Assembly: GCF_014779665.1 (NCBI RefSeq)
Contig: NZ_JACXYY010000003.1
Location: 372,001-436,000 of the forward strand
Length of the DNA stretch: 64,000 bases
From: Nocardioides hwasunensis
GTDB lineage: Bacteria > Actinomycetota > Actinomycetes > Propionibacteriales > Nocardioidaceae
Reading direction: 5' to 3'
The notes beneath the pieces are model-generated. The model searched no databases and was not told the DNA's origin. It saw only the letters and a list, made by a program, of their open reading frames with translations. A program made the position numbers and the translations under genes. Positions 19,004 to 26,560 of this stretch are shown piece after piece (position 1 is the first letter of the stretch; each line of letters begins with the position of its first letter).

Positions 19004-19413
19004 TGCGCCGTTCCGCGGACGGCCAGCAGCACCGGCAGGACGTGGTGCTCGAGCATCGGCGCCAAGTCGTCGGGGTGGTCGCGCAGCGGCGTCCACCGCA
19101 CCTCGGCGATCTCCGCCGACGCGACCGGCTCACCGTCCGACTCGACCCGGAACACCGTCGAGTGCAGCGTGTGGCCGGGTTCGTTGGCGGCCTCGGAGAG
19201 GAACTCGCCGAGCAGGGTCGCCTCCTCGATGCGGAGCCCGACCTCTTCGTAGGTCTCGCGCAGCGCCGCCGCGCGCGCCGACTCCCCCGGCTCGAGCTTG
19301 CCGCCCACGAGCATGAACCGCTCGGTCCCGCGCTTGCGCACGGTCAGCACGCATCCGTCGCGCACCAGCGCGATCGCGGCGACGACGATGTGCCGGTCGC
19401 CTGCAGGTTCCAT
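18991..19413 (-). CDS. Nudix hydrolase
   Basis: A 140-residue single-domain Nudix pyrophosphohydrolase. The Nudix box is complete (GKLEPGES....ALRETYEEVGL), with the REtxEE metal-binding core. Members cleave nucleoside diphosphates linked to another moiety, such as oxidised nucleotides, ADP-ribose or NADH. The short length and lack of extra domains fit MutT-like housecleaning enzymes, but the substrate is not predictable. It lies 27 nt downstream of the APH-like gene on the same strand, and the two could be co-transcribed. Confidence 0.9.
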   Translation of the reverse strand: MEPAGDRHIVVAAIALVRDGCVLTVRKRGTERFMLVGGKLEPGESARAAALRETYEEVGLRIEEATLLGEFLSEAANEPGHTLHSTVFRVESDGEPVASAEIAEVRWTPLRDHPDDLAPMLEHHVLPVLLAVRGTAQPEV

Positions 19414-19439
19414 GGATCAGAGCCTGCCACGGCGATCAG

Positions 19440-20228
19440 TCAGAGCAGGCCGCGGTGCGCCTCGATCCAGGCGATCTCCTCGTGGTCGCGCTCGAGCGAG
19501 CCCTCGGCGACCCACGTCGCCTGGGGCTCGATCCCCTGCGCCGCCATCTCCTCCTGCAGGCTAACGACGGCCCGGATCCGGTCCGTCACGGCGTCGACGA
19601 CGTCGAACTCGGGCAGGTCGCCGTAGGCCGCGACGAAGGTCCGCACCCGAGCCGCCCGGTCCGGGACCTCCGGGAAGTGGTGCCACTCCCGCGCGTGCAG
19701 GTCGGAGCGCAGCGGCGCGAACCAGTGGAGGGCGTACGCCACGTCGTCGAGCCGCGGTGCCGGGTGCAGGTAGTCCCAGTCGATCAGGCCGACCGCCTCG
19801 TTGTCGTGCCAGATGAAGTTCCACGGACCGGGGTCGCCGTGGCAGAAGACCGCGCCGTCACCCGGGACCGCCGGGGCGCCCCAGACCGCGTCGTCCGGCG
19901 GCGTCCAGTCCTCACCGGCGTCGTGGATGCGGCGCAGCAGCCGCGCGGCGGACGTCAGGCCCTGGTCGGTGTGCTGGTGGTACCACCCCTCACCTCCGTC
20001 GGCGCCGGTCATGAACCCGAGACGTTCGAGGTCGCCCTCGACGCCCAGCGGCACCGGCACGCAGTCGAGGCCCTTGCCGCGGAGATGACGCAGGAAGCTG
20101 TGCACGGTCGCCGTCCCGCGACCTGCCGGCCGGGTGACCACCCCGTCGGCGATGGCGACGGGTCGGTGCAGCTCGTTGGCCTCGGCGGCACGATCCACGG
20201 CGGCGAAGGGGTGCTCGTCATCGGCCAT
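19440..20228 (-). CDS. Aminoglycoside phosphotransferase (APH)-fold kinase
   Basis: A 262-residue kinase of the APH/choline-kinase superfamily. The catalytic loop HGDPGPWNFIW provides the base Asp and metal-binding Asn, and IDWDYLHP is the DFG-equivalent. Start ATG 20228 is the first Met of the homologous region. Such proteins phosphorylate small hydroxylated metabolites, and only a few are antibiotic-resistance enzymes. Nothing here shows aminoglycoside specificity, so resistance should not be assumed. It sits downstream of a strong hairpin that separates it from gntR. Confidence 0.85.
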   Translation of the reverse strand: MADDEHPFAAVDRAAEANELHRPVAIADGVVTRPAGRGTATVHSFLRHLRGKGLDCVPVPLGVEGDLERLGFMTGADGGEGWYHQHTDQGLTSAARLLRRIHDAGEDWTPPDDAVWGAPAVPGDGAVFCHGDPGPWNFIWHDNEAVGLIDWDYLHPAPRLDDVAYALHWFAPLRSDLHAREWHHFPEVPDRAARVRTFVAAYGDLPEFDVVDAVTDRIRAVVSLQEEMAAQGIEPQATWVAEGSLERDHEEIAWIEAHRGLL

Positions 20229-20303
20229 GACCCCGACCCTGCGGGATGCAGGACACCTGGGGCAACGGACTTTCCGTCTTGCCGCGTCCGTCCCTCCGAG
20301 ATC

Positions 20304-20342
20304 GTGGAGTCCCTGAGTCATCTGGTGACTCAGGGACTCCAC
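20304..20342 (-). terminator. 17-bp perfect hairpin terminator after thyA-folA-gntR
   Basis: Arms 20304-20320 and 20326-20342 are perfect reverse complements with a 5-nt loop (TCTGG). It begins 10 nt beyond the gntR stop codon, the expected place for a terminator of the thyA-folA-gntR unit. It could also be one copy of a dispersed palindromic element. Confidence 0.75.
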
Positions 20343-20352
20343 CAACCCGTTG

Positions 20353-20703
20353 CTAGTGGCTGAGCGCGCGGCGTACGGCGTCGAGCGCCGCGTCGTCGGA
20401 CAGCCCGAGCCGGCGCGCCGAGGCGACGTACGCCGACGCAGCCGCGCGCGCGGACGACTCCACCCCCCTGCCGGCGACGAAGGTGCCGGCACGCCCACGG
20501 GTCTCCACCACGCCCAGCGCCTCGAGCTCCTTGTAGGCGCGGGCGACGGTGTTGGCGGCCAGGCCGAGCTCGTCGGCCAGGGCGCGCACCGGCGGCAGGC
20601 GAAAACCAGGCTCGAGCTCCCCGGACTCGACCTGCGTCCGCACGCCCTCGCGGACCTGCTCGAAGGGCGGCACGCCGGAGGCCGGGTCGATCGAGAGGTT
20701 CAC
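20353..20703 (-). CDS. Small GntR-family (YtrA-type) transcriptional regulator
   Basis: A 116-residue regulator with an N-terminal winged helix (PFEQVREGVRTQVESGEL, then LPPVRALADELGLAANTVARAYKELE) and only a short helical tail, the YtrA-like GntR class with no large ligand-binding domain. YtrA-type regulators often control ABC transporter genes, but none is adjacent. GTG 20703 overlaps the folA stop by 3 nt (sequence GTGA), so it is translationally coupled as the last gene of thyA-folA-gntR. Its target is unknown. Confidence 0.85.
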   Translation of the reverse strand: MNLSIDPASGVPPFEQVREGVRTQVESGELEPGFRLPPVRALADELGLAANTVARAYKELEALGVVETRGRAGTFVAGRGVESSARAAASAYVASARRLGLSDDAALDAVRRALSH

Positions 20704-21206
20704 GCTGCGGCGTCCATGCGCTCCAGCCACACCCACTGGCAGCCCTCGCCCACCTCGCGGCGCACCTCGGCCCACTCGTCGGCGGGGTAGTCGGGGTAGA
20801 AGGCGTCGCCGTTGGGCGCCATGTCGACCTCGGTCAGCACCTGGTGGGTCGCGTGTGGCAGGGCGAGCTCGTAGATCTCTCCGCCGCCCGCGACCATCAC
20901 GTCACCGGGCAGCAGCGCCGCTCGCGCGAAGGCGTCCTCGAGCGAGTGCGCGACCTGGACGCCGTCGAACCCCGGGTCGAACGCCTCGTCGCGGGTCACC
21001 ACGATCGTGGCGCGGCCGGGCAGCGGGCGGCCGATGGAGTCCCACGTGCGCCGGCCCATGACCAGCGTGTGACCGAGGGTCTCGCGCTTGAAGTGCGCGA
21101 AGTCGTGCGGCAGGTGCCACGGGATCCGCCCCGCGTCGCCGATCACCCGGTTGCGGGCGTGGGCGGCGACGAGGACGACCCGCTGGTCGGGGCGAGGACC
21201 TGTCAT
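20700..21206 (-). CDS. folA: Dihydrofolate reductase
   Basis: A 168-residue NADPH-dependent enzyme that regenerates tetrahydrofolate from the dihydrofolate made by thymidylate synthase. It shows the Met20-loop region (VIGDAGRIPWHLPHDFAHFK with the substrate-binding acidic residue), MGRRTWDSIGRPLPGR for cofactor binding, and GGGEIYELALP. Its ATG shares one base with the thyA stop (TGATG), so product and recycling enzyme are coupled. Length and motifs are standard. Confidence 0.95.
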   Translation of the reverse strand: MTGPRPDQRVVLVAAHARNRVIGDAGRIPWHLPHDFAHFKRETLGHTLVMGRRTWDSIGRPLPGRATIVVTRDEAFDPGFDGVQVAHSLEDAFARAALLPGDVMVAGGGEIYELALPHATHQVLTEVDMAPNGDAFYPDYPADEWAEVRREVGEGCQWVWLERMDAAA

Positions 21207-22000
21207 CAGACCGCGATCGGCGCCTTGATGCCGGGGTGCGGGTCGTAGCCCTCGACGGCGACGTCCTCGAGGTCGAAGCCGTCGATCTCCGTGATGGCGG
21301 GGTCGAGCACCAACGTCGGCAGCGGGCGCGGCTCGCGGGAGAGCTGCAGTCGCGCCTGCTCGACGTGGTTGAGGTAGAGGTGGGCGTCGCCCATCGTGTG
21401 GACGAACTCACCGACCTCGAGACCGGTGACCTGGGCGACCATGTGGGTCAGCAGCGCGTAGGACGCGATGTTGAAGGGCACGCCGAGGAACGTGTCGGCC
21501 GAGCGCTGGTAGAGCTGGCAGGACAGCCGGCCGTCGGCGACGTAGAACTGGAAGAGCGTGTGGCACGGCGGCAGCGCCATGTCGTCGACGTCGGCGACGT
21601 TCCACGCCGAGACGATGTGGCGTCGCGAGTCGGGGTTGGTGCGGATGCCCTCGACGAGCCGGGCGATCTGGTCGACGTGCCGGCCGTCGGGAGTCGGCCA
21701 CGAGCGCCACTGGTAGCCGTAGACCGGGCCGAGGTCACCGTCGTCGTCGGCCCACTCGTCCCAGATGGTGATGCCGCGGTCCTGCAGCCACTTCACGTTG
21801 GTGTCGCCGCGCAGGAACCACAGCAGCTCGCCGAAGACCGACCGCGTATGGACCTTCTTGGTCGTCACGAGCGGGAACCCCTCGGCGAGGTCGAAGCGCA
21901 TCTGGTGCCCGAAGACGCTCAGCGTCCCGGTGCCGGTGCGGTCGGTCTTCTCCACACCCTCGTCGAGGATCCGCTGGAGCAGGTCGAGGTAGGCGCGCAC
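21206..22000 (-). CDS. thyA: Thymidylate synthase
   Basis: A 264-residue ThyA that methylates dUMP to dTMP with methylene-tetrahydrofolate. The nucleophile is Cys146 in [10 protein letters not shown], in line with the E. coli numbering. RRHIVSAWN and [22 protein letters not shown] carry the other active-site residues. GTG 22000 is the start, since TAGAGT lies 6 nt before it (leaderless). It is first in the operon thyA-folA-gntR. Confidence 0.97.
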   Translation of the reverse strand: MRAYLDLLQRILDEGVEKTDRTGTGTLSVFGHQMRFDLAEGFPLVTTKKVHTRSVFGELLWFLRGDTNVKWLQDRGITIWDEWADDDGDLGPVYGYQWRSWPTPDGRHVDQIARLVEGIRTNPDSRRHIVSAWNVADVDDMALPPCHTLFQFYVADGRLSCQLYQRSADTFLGVPFNIASYALLTHMVAQVTGLEVGEFVHTMGDAHLYLNHVEQARLQLSREPRPLPTLVLDPAITEIDGFDLEDVAVEGYDPHPGIKAPIAV

Positions 22001-22006
22001 GAGGCG

Positions 22007-22012
22007 ACTCTA
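22007..22012 (-). promoter_or_regulatory. -10 hexamer TAGAGT of leaderless thyA promoter
   Basis: The minus strand reads TAGAGT, 6 nt, GTG (22000). The TAG of this hexamer is also the stop codon of the tiny open frame at 22010-22129. Confidence 0.5.
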
Positions 22013-22129
22013 CGACCTCGGCACGCGGGCTTCGACGAAGACGCACTCGACGTCGAACGCGAGCTCCTCACCGTCGCGCCACGGCTCACCGAGCCGGTCG
22101 TACGCCGTCCGCGGGCCGGACCGCGTCAC
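22010..22129 (-). CDS. Possible 39-residue ORF or gene remnant upstream of thyA
   Basis: An open frame from GTG 22129 to TAG 22010 encodes 39 residues including LGEPWRDGEELAFDVECVFV, which reads like the C-terminus of a real protein and has strongly GC-biased third codon positions. The frame extends about 20 codons further upstream without another start codon. It could therefore be a short gene, the remnant of a longer one, or a gene with a frameshift close to the end of the preceding CDS. I recognise no family. No good Shine-Dalgarno is visible. Confidence 0.3.
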   Translation of the reverse strand: MTRSGPRTAYDRLGEPWRDGEELAFDVECVFVEARVPRS

Positions 22130-22178
22130 CTCGGCGCCCGCCGTCCGCGACGCCTGCGCCGCCGCGTCCGGGTCCGGC

Positions 22179-23033
22179 TCACCGCAGCCGCACGGCTCCG
22201 TCGGACTCGACGATCGTGCGCGGGTCGCTGCACATCAGCTCGGACGTGCACACCACCAGCGCACGGCGCCCGGTCTCCGACTGGCGTACGGCGTCGCGCT
22301 GGCCGTCGCGCCGCGAGGAGTCGAGCAGGTAGGCCCACCCACCGCCGCTGACCGGGGCGGCCTGGACCACGACGTCGTACTGGGTGAAGGCGATGAATCT
22401 CGGCGCCTGCGGAGGGTCGTCCAGTGCAGCGGTCACGTCGCTCGACTCCACCGTGCCGTCCTGGTCGATCCGCACGACCCGGCCGGAGCGGAGACGTGCG
22501 ACGACCGCTGGGCCGGACGCCACGAACTCCTCGATGTCCGGCAGCGTGACGACCACCTGCTCGAGATGGAGCTCGCCCTGGGAGTACCAGACGACCGGCA
22601 GGGTGTTGACCTCCTCGCGCACCTCGACGGGCGGCGGCCGGGAGGCCCACCACTGCCACCCCGCGGCGAGCACGACGAGCACGACGAGACCCACCGCACC
22701 CTGCCGCACGCCGCGGCGCCTCCTCGCCCCGCGCAGCGCCCGCGCCTCGAGGAGCCACTCATCGGGAGCGTCGGCGGGGTCGTGGCGGCGTACGCCGTGG
22801 GGCACCGGCTCGCCCGGACGCACCGGCAGCCCGGCCTGCTCGCGCACCTCGGCCCAGACGGTGACGTCGACCTGCTCCTCGCGGGTGCGCCGGTCCCACG
22901 AGCGGCGACGGGCGAGCAGCACCTCGGCCACGGCGAGCCGCGCCTCGTCGGGCGCGACGCCGTCGGCCTCGAGCGCGCCGACCAGGTCCGGCCAGCGGGC
23001 GTCGAGGTAGCGCTCGAAGTCCCCATCAGGCAC
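22179..23033 (-). CDS. Unknown single-pass membrane protein
   Basis: 284 residues with an acidic and basic cytosolic N-terminal part (~1-115, rich in Arg near its end), one transmembrane segment (~118-137, VGLVVLVVLAAGWQWWA) and an extracytoplasmic C-terminal domain of about 145 residues. That domain has alternating hydrophobic strands (VVWYSQGELHLEQVVVTLPDI...) suggestive of beta-propeller-like or sensor folds. The layout resembles anti-sigma factors, but there is no zinc motif and no adjacent sigma factor, so I do not assign that role. GTG 23033 has AGGAGG 7 nt upstream. Confidence 0.75.
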   Translation of the reverse strand: MPDGDFERYLDARWPDLVGALEADGVAPDEARLAVAEVLLARRRSWDRRTREEQVDVTVWAEVREQAGLPVRPGEPVPHGVRRHDPADAPDEWLLEARALRGARRRRGVRQGAVGLVVLVVLAAGWQWWASRPPPVEVREEVNTLPVVWYSQGELHLEQVVVTLPDIEEFVASGPAVVARLRSGRVVRIDQDGTVESSDVTAALDDPPQAPRFIAFTQYDVVVQAAPVSGGGWAYLLDSSRRDGQRDAVRQSETGRRALVVCTSELMCSDPRTIVESDGAVRLR

Positions 23034-23091
23034 GTGCCCACCTCCTGCCGGGCGTTCGGAGCCGGACGCGGCGCCGGATGGCGAGGTGCGG

Positions 23092-23343
23092 CTAGGCGCT
23101 CAACGACATCGGCCCGTAGACCTGCCGCTCGTGCTCGAACAGGGTGACCGCCGCGACCCCGTGCTCGGCGAGGTCGGGCCAGACCTCGCCGACCCACGAC
23201 TCGGCGTCACCCTGGTTGCTGAAGCGCTCGGCGGCGTAGTCCGCGAGGTCGAGCTCGGCGCCGGACGCATCCTCGAGGCGCCACCACCAGGGGCGCTCGG
23301 ACGCGGAGGGCTGCCGGAAGGTCGGGGGCTGTCCGGGAAGCAC
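23092..23343 (-). CDS. Conserved small hypothetical protein
   Basis: An 83-residue acidic soluble protein with Trp-rich WWWRLED, FSNQGDAESWVGEVWPDL and a C-terminal QVYGPMSLSA. I know this pattern from small uncharacterised actinobacterial proteins, with no assigned function. GTG 23343 comes directly after the gcvT stop (one base between), so it is translated from the gcvT transcript. That linkage is the only functional hint. Confidence 0.72.
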   Translation of the reverse strand: MLPGQPPTFRQPSASERPWWWRLEDASGAELDLADYAAERFSNQGDAESWVGEVWPDLAEHGVAAVTLFEHERQVYGPMSLSA

Positions 23344-23344
23344 G

Positions 23345-24460
23345 TCAGGCCTCCTTCACCGAGGGATCGACGAAGGGCGGCTTCACCAGCTGGAAGATCT
23401 CGCGACGGCCGCGCACGTCGACCCCGACCTCGGCGTCCTCGGCGACCATGACCGGGATGAGCGCGAGCCCGATCCCCTTGCGCAACGTCGGGGAGAAGGT
23501 GCCCGAGGTGATGTCGGCCAGGGGCACGTCGTGGGTGAGGGTCACGCCCATGCCCGGGCGCGGGATGCCGCGGCCCACCGCGATCAGCCCGCGGAGGCGG
23601 CGGGTCGGCCCGTCCTCCCGGACCTTCAGCACCGCGTCGCGGCCGAGGAAGGCGTCCTTCTTCCAGCCGACCGCCCAGGAGAGGCCGGCCTCGACCGGGT
23701 TGGTGTCGAGCCCGATGTCCTGGCCGTGGAGCGGGTAGCCCATCTCGGTGCGCAGCGTGTCGCGGGCCCCGAGGCCGCACGGCGCCAGGTCGAACTCCTC
23801 GCCGGCCGCCAGGAGCGCGTCCCACAGGGCGCCGGCCGCGGAGTTGGCGACGATGAGCTCGTAGCCGCGCTCACCGGTGTAGCCGGTGCGGCAGACCACG
23901 ACACCGACCTCGTCGTCGTCCTGCCCGAAGGGCGCTTCGACGAACGACATGTAGTCGTGCCCGGCCGGCAGGCCGACCTTCTCCAGGACCTCGTCGGACC
24001 GCGTGCCCTGGACGGCCAGCACGGCGTAGTCGTCGTGGCGGTCGAGGATCTTGATCCCCTCGGGCGCCACGGCACGGAGGCGGCGTACGACCTCGGCGGT
24101 GTTGGCGGCGTTGGGCACCAGCAGCACGTGCTCGTCGTCGTGCCAGTAGGCGATCAGGTCGTCGACGATGCCGCCGGACTCGTCGAGGCAGAGGGTGTAC
24201 TGCGCCTTGCCGGGGACGATCTTGGCGAGGTCGTTGGAGAGCGTCGCGTTGACGAAGTCGGCAGCGCCGGGGCCGGAGACCATCGCCTTGCCGAGGTGGC
24301 TCACGTCGAACACACCCACGGACTCGCGCACCGCGGTGTGCTCCTTCACGACGCCCGTCGGGTACTCCAGCGGCATGGACCACCCGCCGAACTCGGCGAG
24401 CTTCGCCCCCAGAGCCTCGTGGCGGTCGTGGAGAGGGGACTGCTTCAGCGATCCGGCCAT
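23345..24460 (-). CDS. gcvT: Aminomethyltransferase (glycine cleavage T protein)
   Basis: A 371-residue folate-binding T protein. It takes the aminomethyl group from the lipoyl arm of GcvH, releasing ammonia and forming methylene-tetrahydrofolate. Visible are SPLHDRHEALGAKLAEFGGWSMP, the FDVSHLGK folate-site segment and TGYTGERGYEL. ATG 24460 is preceded by TAGGTT at 7 nt (leaderless), which favours it over an in-frame upstream start at 24490. gcvH and gcvP are not in the window. It is divergent from pepA, and their promoters overlap. Confidence 0.94.
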   Translation of the reverse strand: MAGSLKQSPLHDRHEALGAKLAEFGGWSMPLEYPTGVVKEHTAVRESVGVFDVSHLGKAMVSGPGAADFVNATLSNDLAKIVPGKAQYTLCLDESGGIVDDLIAYWHDDEHVLLVPNAANTAEVVRRLRAVAPEGIKILDRHDDYAVLAVQGTRSDEVLEKVGLPAGHDYMSFVEAPFGQDDDEVGVVVCRTGYTGERGYELIVANSAAGALWDALLAAGEEFDLAPCGLGARDTLRTEMGYPLHGQDIGLDTNPVEAGLSWAVGWKKDAFLGRDAVLKVREDGPTRRLRGLIAVGRGIPRPGMGVTLTHDVPLADITSGTFSPTLRKGIGLALIPVMVAEDAEVGVDVRGRREIFQLVKPPFVDPSVKEA

Positions 24461-24467
24461 GCCGCGA

Positions 24468-24497
24468 AACCTACCTCCCCCGCCCGTCACCTAACAT
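24468..24497. promoter_or_regulatory. Overlapping divergent leaderless promoters of gcvT and pepA
   Basis: TAGGTT (minus, 24468-24473) is 7 nt from the gcvT ATG, and TAACAT (plus, 24492-24497) is 7 nt from the pepA GTG. With 18 nt between the hexamers, the expected -35 of each promoter falls on the -10 of the other. Confidence 0.5.
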
Positions 24498-24504
24498 GCC
24501 CCGG

Positions 24505-26016
24505 GTGACGTCGTACTCCCTGCGCAGTGCCAGCCCCGCCAAGACCCGAGCCGACGCCGTCGTCGTGGGGGTGCTCTCCGGCCCCAAGGGTCCACGGCTG
24601 TGCGACGCGGCCGAGGAGGTCAGCGCGGCCTACGGACGACGGCTGCGCCCCTTCCTCTCCACCATGGGTGTGACGGGCAAGGCCGGGGAGGCCGTGAAGG
24701 CGCCCACCGGCGACGAGGTGAACGCACCGCTGCTCGTGTTCGTCGGGCTCGGCGACGACCCGGCCGACCTCATCGCCGTACGACGCGCAGCCGGGGTCGC
24801 GGCGCGCAGCGTGCCCAACGCCGCGTCGGTCGCCCTCGCCCTGCCGAGCGACACCCCCGAGCTGGTCGCCGCCGTCGTCGAGGGGCACCGCCTGGGGGGC
24901 TACACCTTCACCGCGTACAAGTCCGCGAAGTCCGAGACCAGCGAGCCCAACGACGTGATCGTGCTCAGCCCGATCGCCCGCCGTGCCGAGGCCGGCGCCG
25001 CCCTCGAGCGGGCCGAGGTCCTCGCCGACGCCGTCGCGCTCACCCGCGACTGGGTCAACACCCCGCCCAAGGACTGCACTCCCCCGCTGCTGGCAGAGCT
25101 CGTCACGGCCGCGCACAAGGAGGTCACCAAGGGCCGCGGCGCTCCGAAGGTGAAGCTCGAGGTCTTCGACCACGAGCAGCTCGAGGAGATGGGCTGCGGC
25201 GGCATCCTCAGCGTGGGCAACTCCTCGGTCGCGCCGTCGCGGCTGGTGAAGCTCTCCTGGGCCCCGAAGGGCGCGGTCGCGCACCTCGCGCTCGTGGGCA
25301 AGGGCGTCACCTTCGACTCCGGCGGCCTCACGATCAAGCCCTCCTCCAGCATGCTCAACATGAAGGGCGACATGGCCGGTGCGGCCAGCGTCGTCGCCGC
25401 CACCCTCGCGATCGCGCGCCTCGGCCTGCCCCTCCGGGTCACCGCATGGGCGCCGATGGCGGAGAACATGGTCTCGGCGACCTCCACCCGTCCCGGCGAC
25501 GTGATCACCATGCACAGCGGGCGGACCGTCGAGATCGCCAACACCGACGCCGAGGGCCGGATGCTGCTCGGCGACGCGCTGTCGCTCGCCATCGAGGAGG
25601 AGCCCGACCTCGTCGTCGACATCGCCACCCTCACCGGCCACATGCAGCTCGCCCTCGGCGACAAGGTCGGCGCCGTGATGGGCACCGACGACCAGGTCGA
25701 CGCCGTGCTGGCCGCGGGCGCGTCCGCCGGCGAGCAGCACTGGCCGATGCCGATCCCCGAGGAGATGTCGGAGCGGATCACCAGCTCCAAGGTCGCCGAC
25801 CTGCTCCAGCACGACTGGGTGCGGTGGGGCGGCGGGCTCTACGCCTCGGCCTTCCTGCGCGAGTTCACCGGCGGCCTCCCCTGGGCGCACCTCGACATCG
25901 CCGGCAAGGAGATGAACACCGGCGGTCCCTACGGGCACGTCCCGTCGGGTGCGACCGGCTTCGGCGTCACCACGCTCGTCGAGCTCGCGCGCTCGCTCGC
26001 CACCACCGGTGGCTGA
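24505..26016 (+). CDS. pepA: Leucyl aminopeptidase (M17)
   Basis: A 503-residue cytosolic di-metal aminopeptidase. The C-terminal catalytic domain shows GKGVTFDSGGLTIKP, MKGDMAGAA and the family signature NTDAEGRMLLGDAL, which hold the metal ligands and the active-site Lys and Arg. The upstream ATG at 24496 overlaps the TAACAT hexamer, so the leaderless GTG at 24505 is the better start. It removes N-terminal residues from peptides during protein turnover, and some PepA proteins also bind DNA. Confidence 0.95.
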   Translation: MTSYSLRSASPAKTRADAVVVGVLSGPKGPRLCDAAEEVSAAYGRRLRPFLSTMGVTGKAGEAVKAPTGDEVNAPLLVFVGLGDDPADLIAVRRAAGVAARSVPNAASVALALPSDTPELVAAVVEGHRLGGYTFTAYKSAKSETSEPNDVIVLSPIARRAEAGAALERAEVLADAVALTRDWVNTPPKDCTPPLLAELVTAAHKEVTKGRGAPKVKLEVFDHEQLEEMGCGGILSVGNSSVAPSRLVKLSWAPKGAVAHLALVGKGVTFDSGGLTIKPSSSMLNMKGDMAGAASVVAATLAIARLGLPLRVTAWAPMAENMVSATSTRPGDVITMHSGRTVEIANTDAEGRMLLGDALSLAIEEEPDLVVDIATLTGHMQLALGDKVGAVMGTDDQVDAVLAAGASAGEQHWPMPIPEEMSERITSSKVADLLQHDWVRWGGGLYASAFLREFTGGLPWAHLDIAGKEMNTGGPYGHVPSGATGFGVTTLVELARSLATTGG

Positions 26017-26046
26017 GCAGCGAGCTCCAGCGAGCGTGTCGGGACG

Positions 26047-26406
26047 CTAGATCCCGCCGGCCTTCTTGCGGCGGTTGTAGTCGCGCATCCGCTGCGGCAC
26101 CCCGACCACCGCGGCGTCGTACGACGGCACCTGGTGGCGGTTGGCGAAGTCGTGCGCCCACTTCACGCTGGGCACCCGGCGGCGCGTCCACTCGCCGTCG
26201 TGGGCGACCAGCAGGAGGGTCACGTCGTTGACCGCGGTGCGTGGCTCGACGAAGCCCTCCACGCCCTGCTTGGTCGTCACGAACCTCTCCAGGTGACGCA
26301 CGTCCTCACCGTCGGAGGCACGCACCGTGGTGGAGCCGGTGCGCTCAGCGTTCCGTGATGGACGACTGGTGCGCCCACTGCGCCGGAATCGATCGAACAA
26401 ACCCAT
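26047..26406 (-). CDS. Conserved actinobacterial hypothetical protein
   Basis: A 119-residue protein beginning MGLFDRFRR with a basic N-terminus, then FVTTKQGVEGFVEPRTAVNDVTLLLVAHDGEWTRRRV and a basic C-terminus (MRDYNRRKKAGGI). It resembles small proteins often annotated vaguely as oxidoreductases in actinobacteria, but I see no catalytic motif. ATG 26406 fits a CACAAT hexamer 7 nt upstream. An in-frame ATG at 26415 is the alternative. It lies between pepA (convergent) and lpdA (divergent). Confidence 0.72.
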   Translation of the reverse strand: MGLFDRFRRSGRTSRPSRNAERTGSTTVRASDGEDVRHLERFVTTKQGVEGFVEPRTAVNDVTLLLVAHDGEWTRRRVPSVKWAHDFANRHQVPSYDAAVVGVPQRMRDYNRRKKAGGI

Positions 26407-26560
26407 GGCGGACATTGTGCCGGGTGCGTCCTCACCGCGCCGCACTTCGGCCCGACCCGGTGTGGACAGGCTCGCGAAGAGTGCAAAGATGGTCGCGCCC
26501 ACGCGCTGCATGGCGCGACGTGGCTAGGTGGATCGCAGGATGAGGACCTGGAGGGATTCT

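Noticed and set aside
19440..20228. Aminoglycoside-resistance gene
   Set aside because: Only the general APH-kinase fold is visible. Most such chromosomal proteins in actinobacteria are not resistance enzymes and there is no resistance context.
22179..23033. Anti-sigma factor
   Set aside because: The single-TM layout fits, but there is no zinc-binding HxxxCxxC motif and no adjacent sigma-factor gene.
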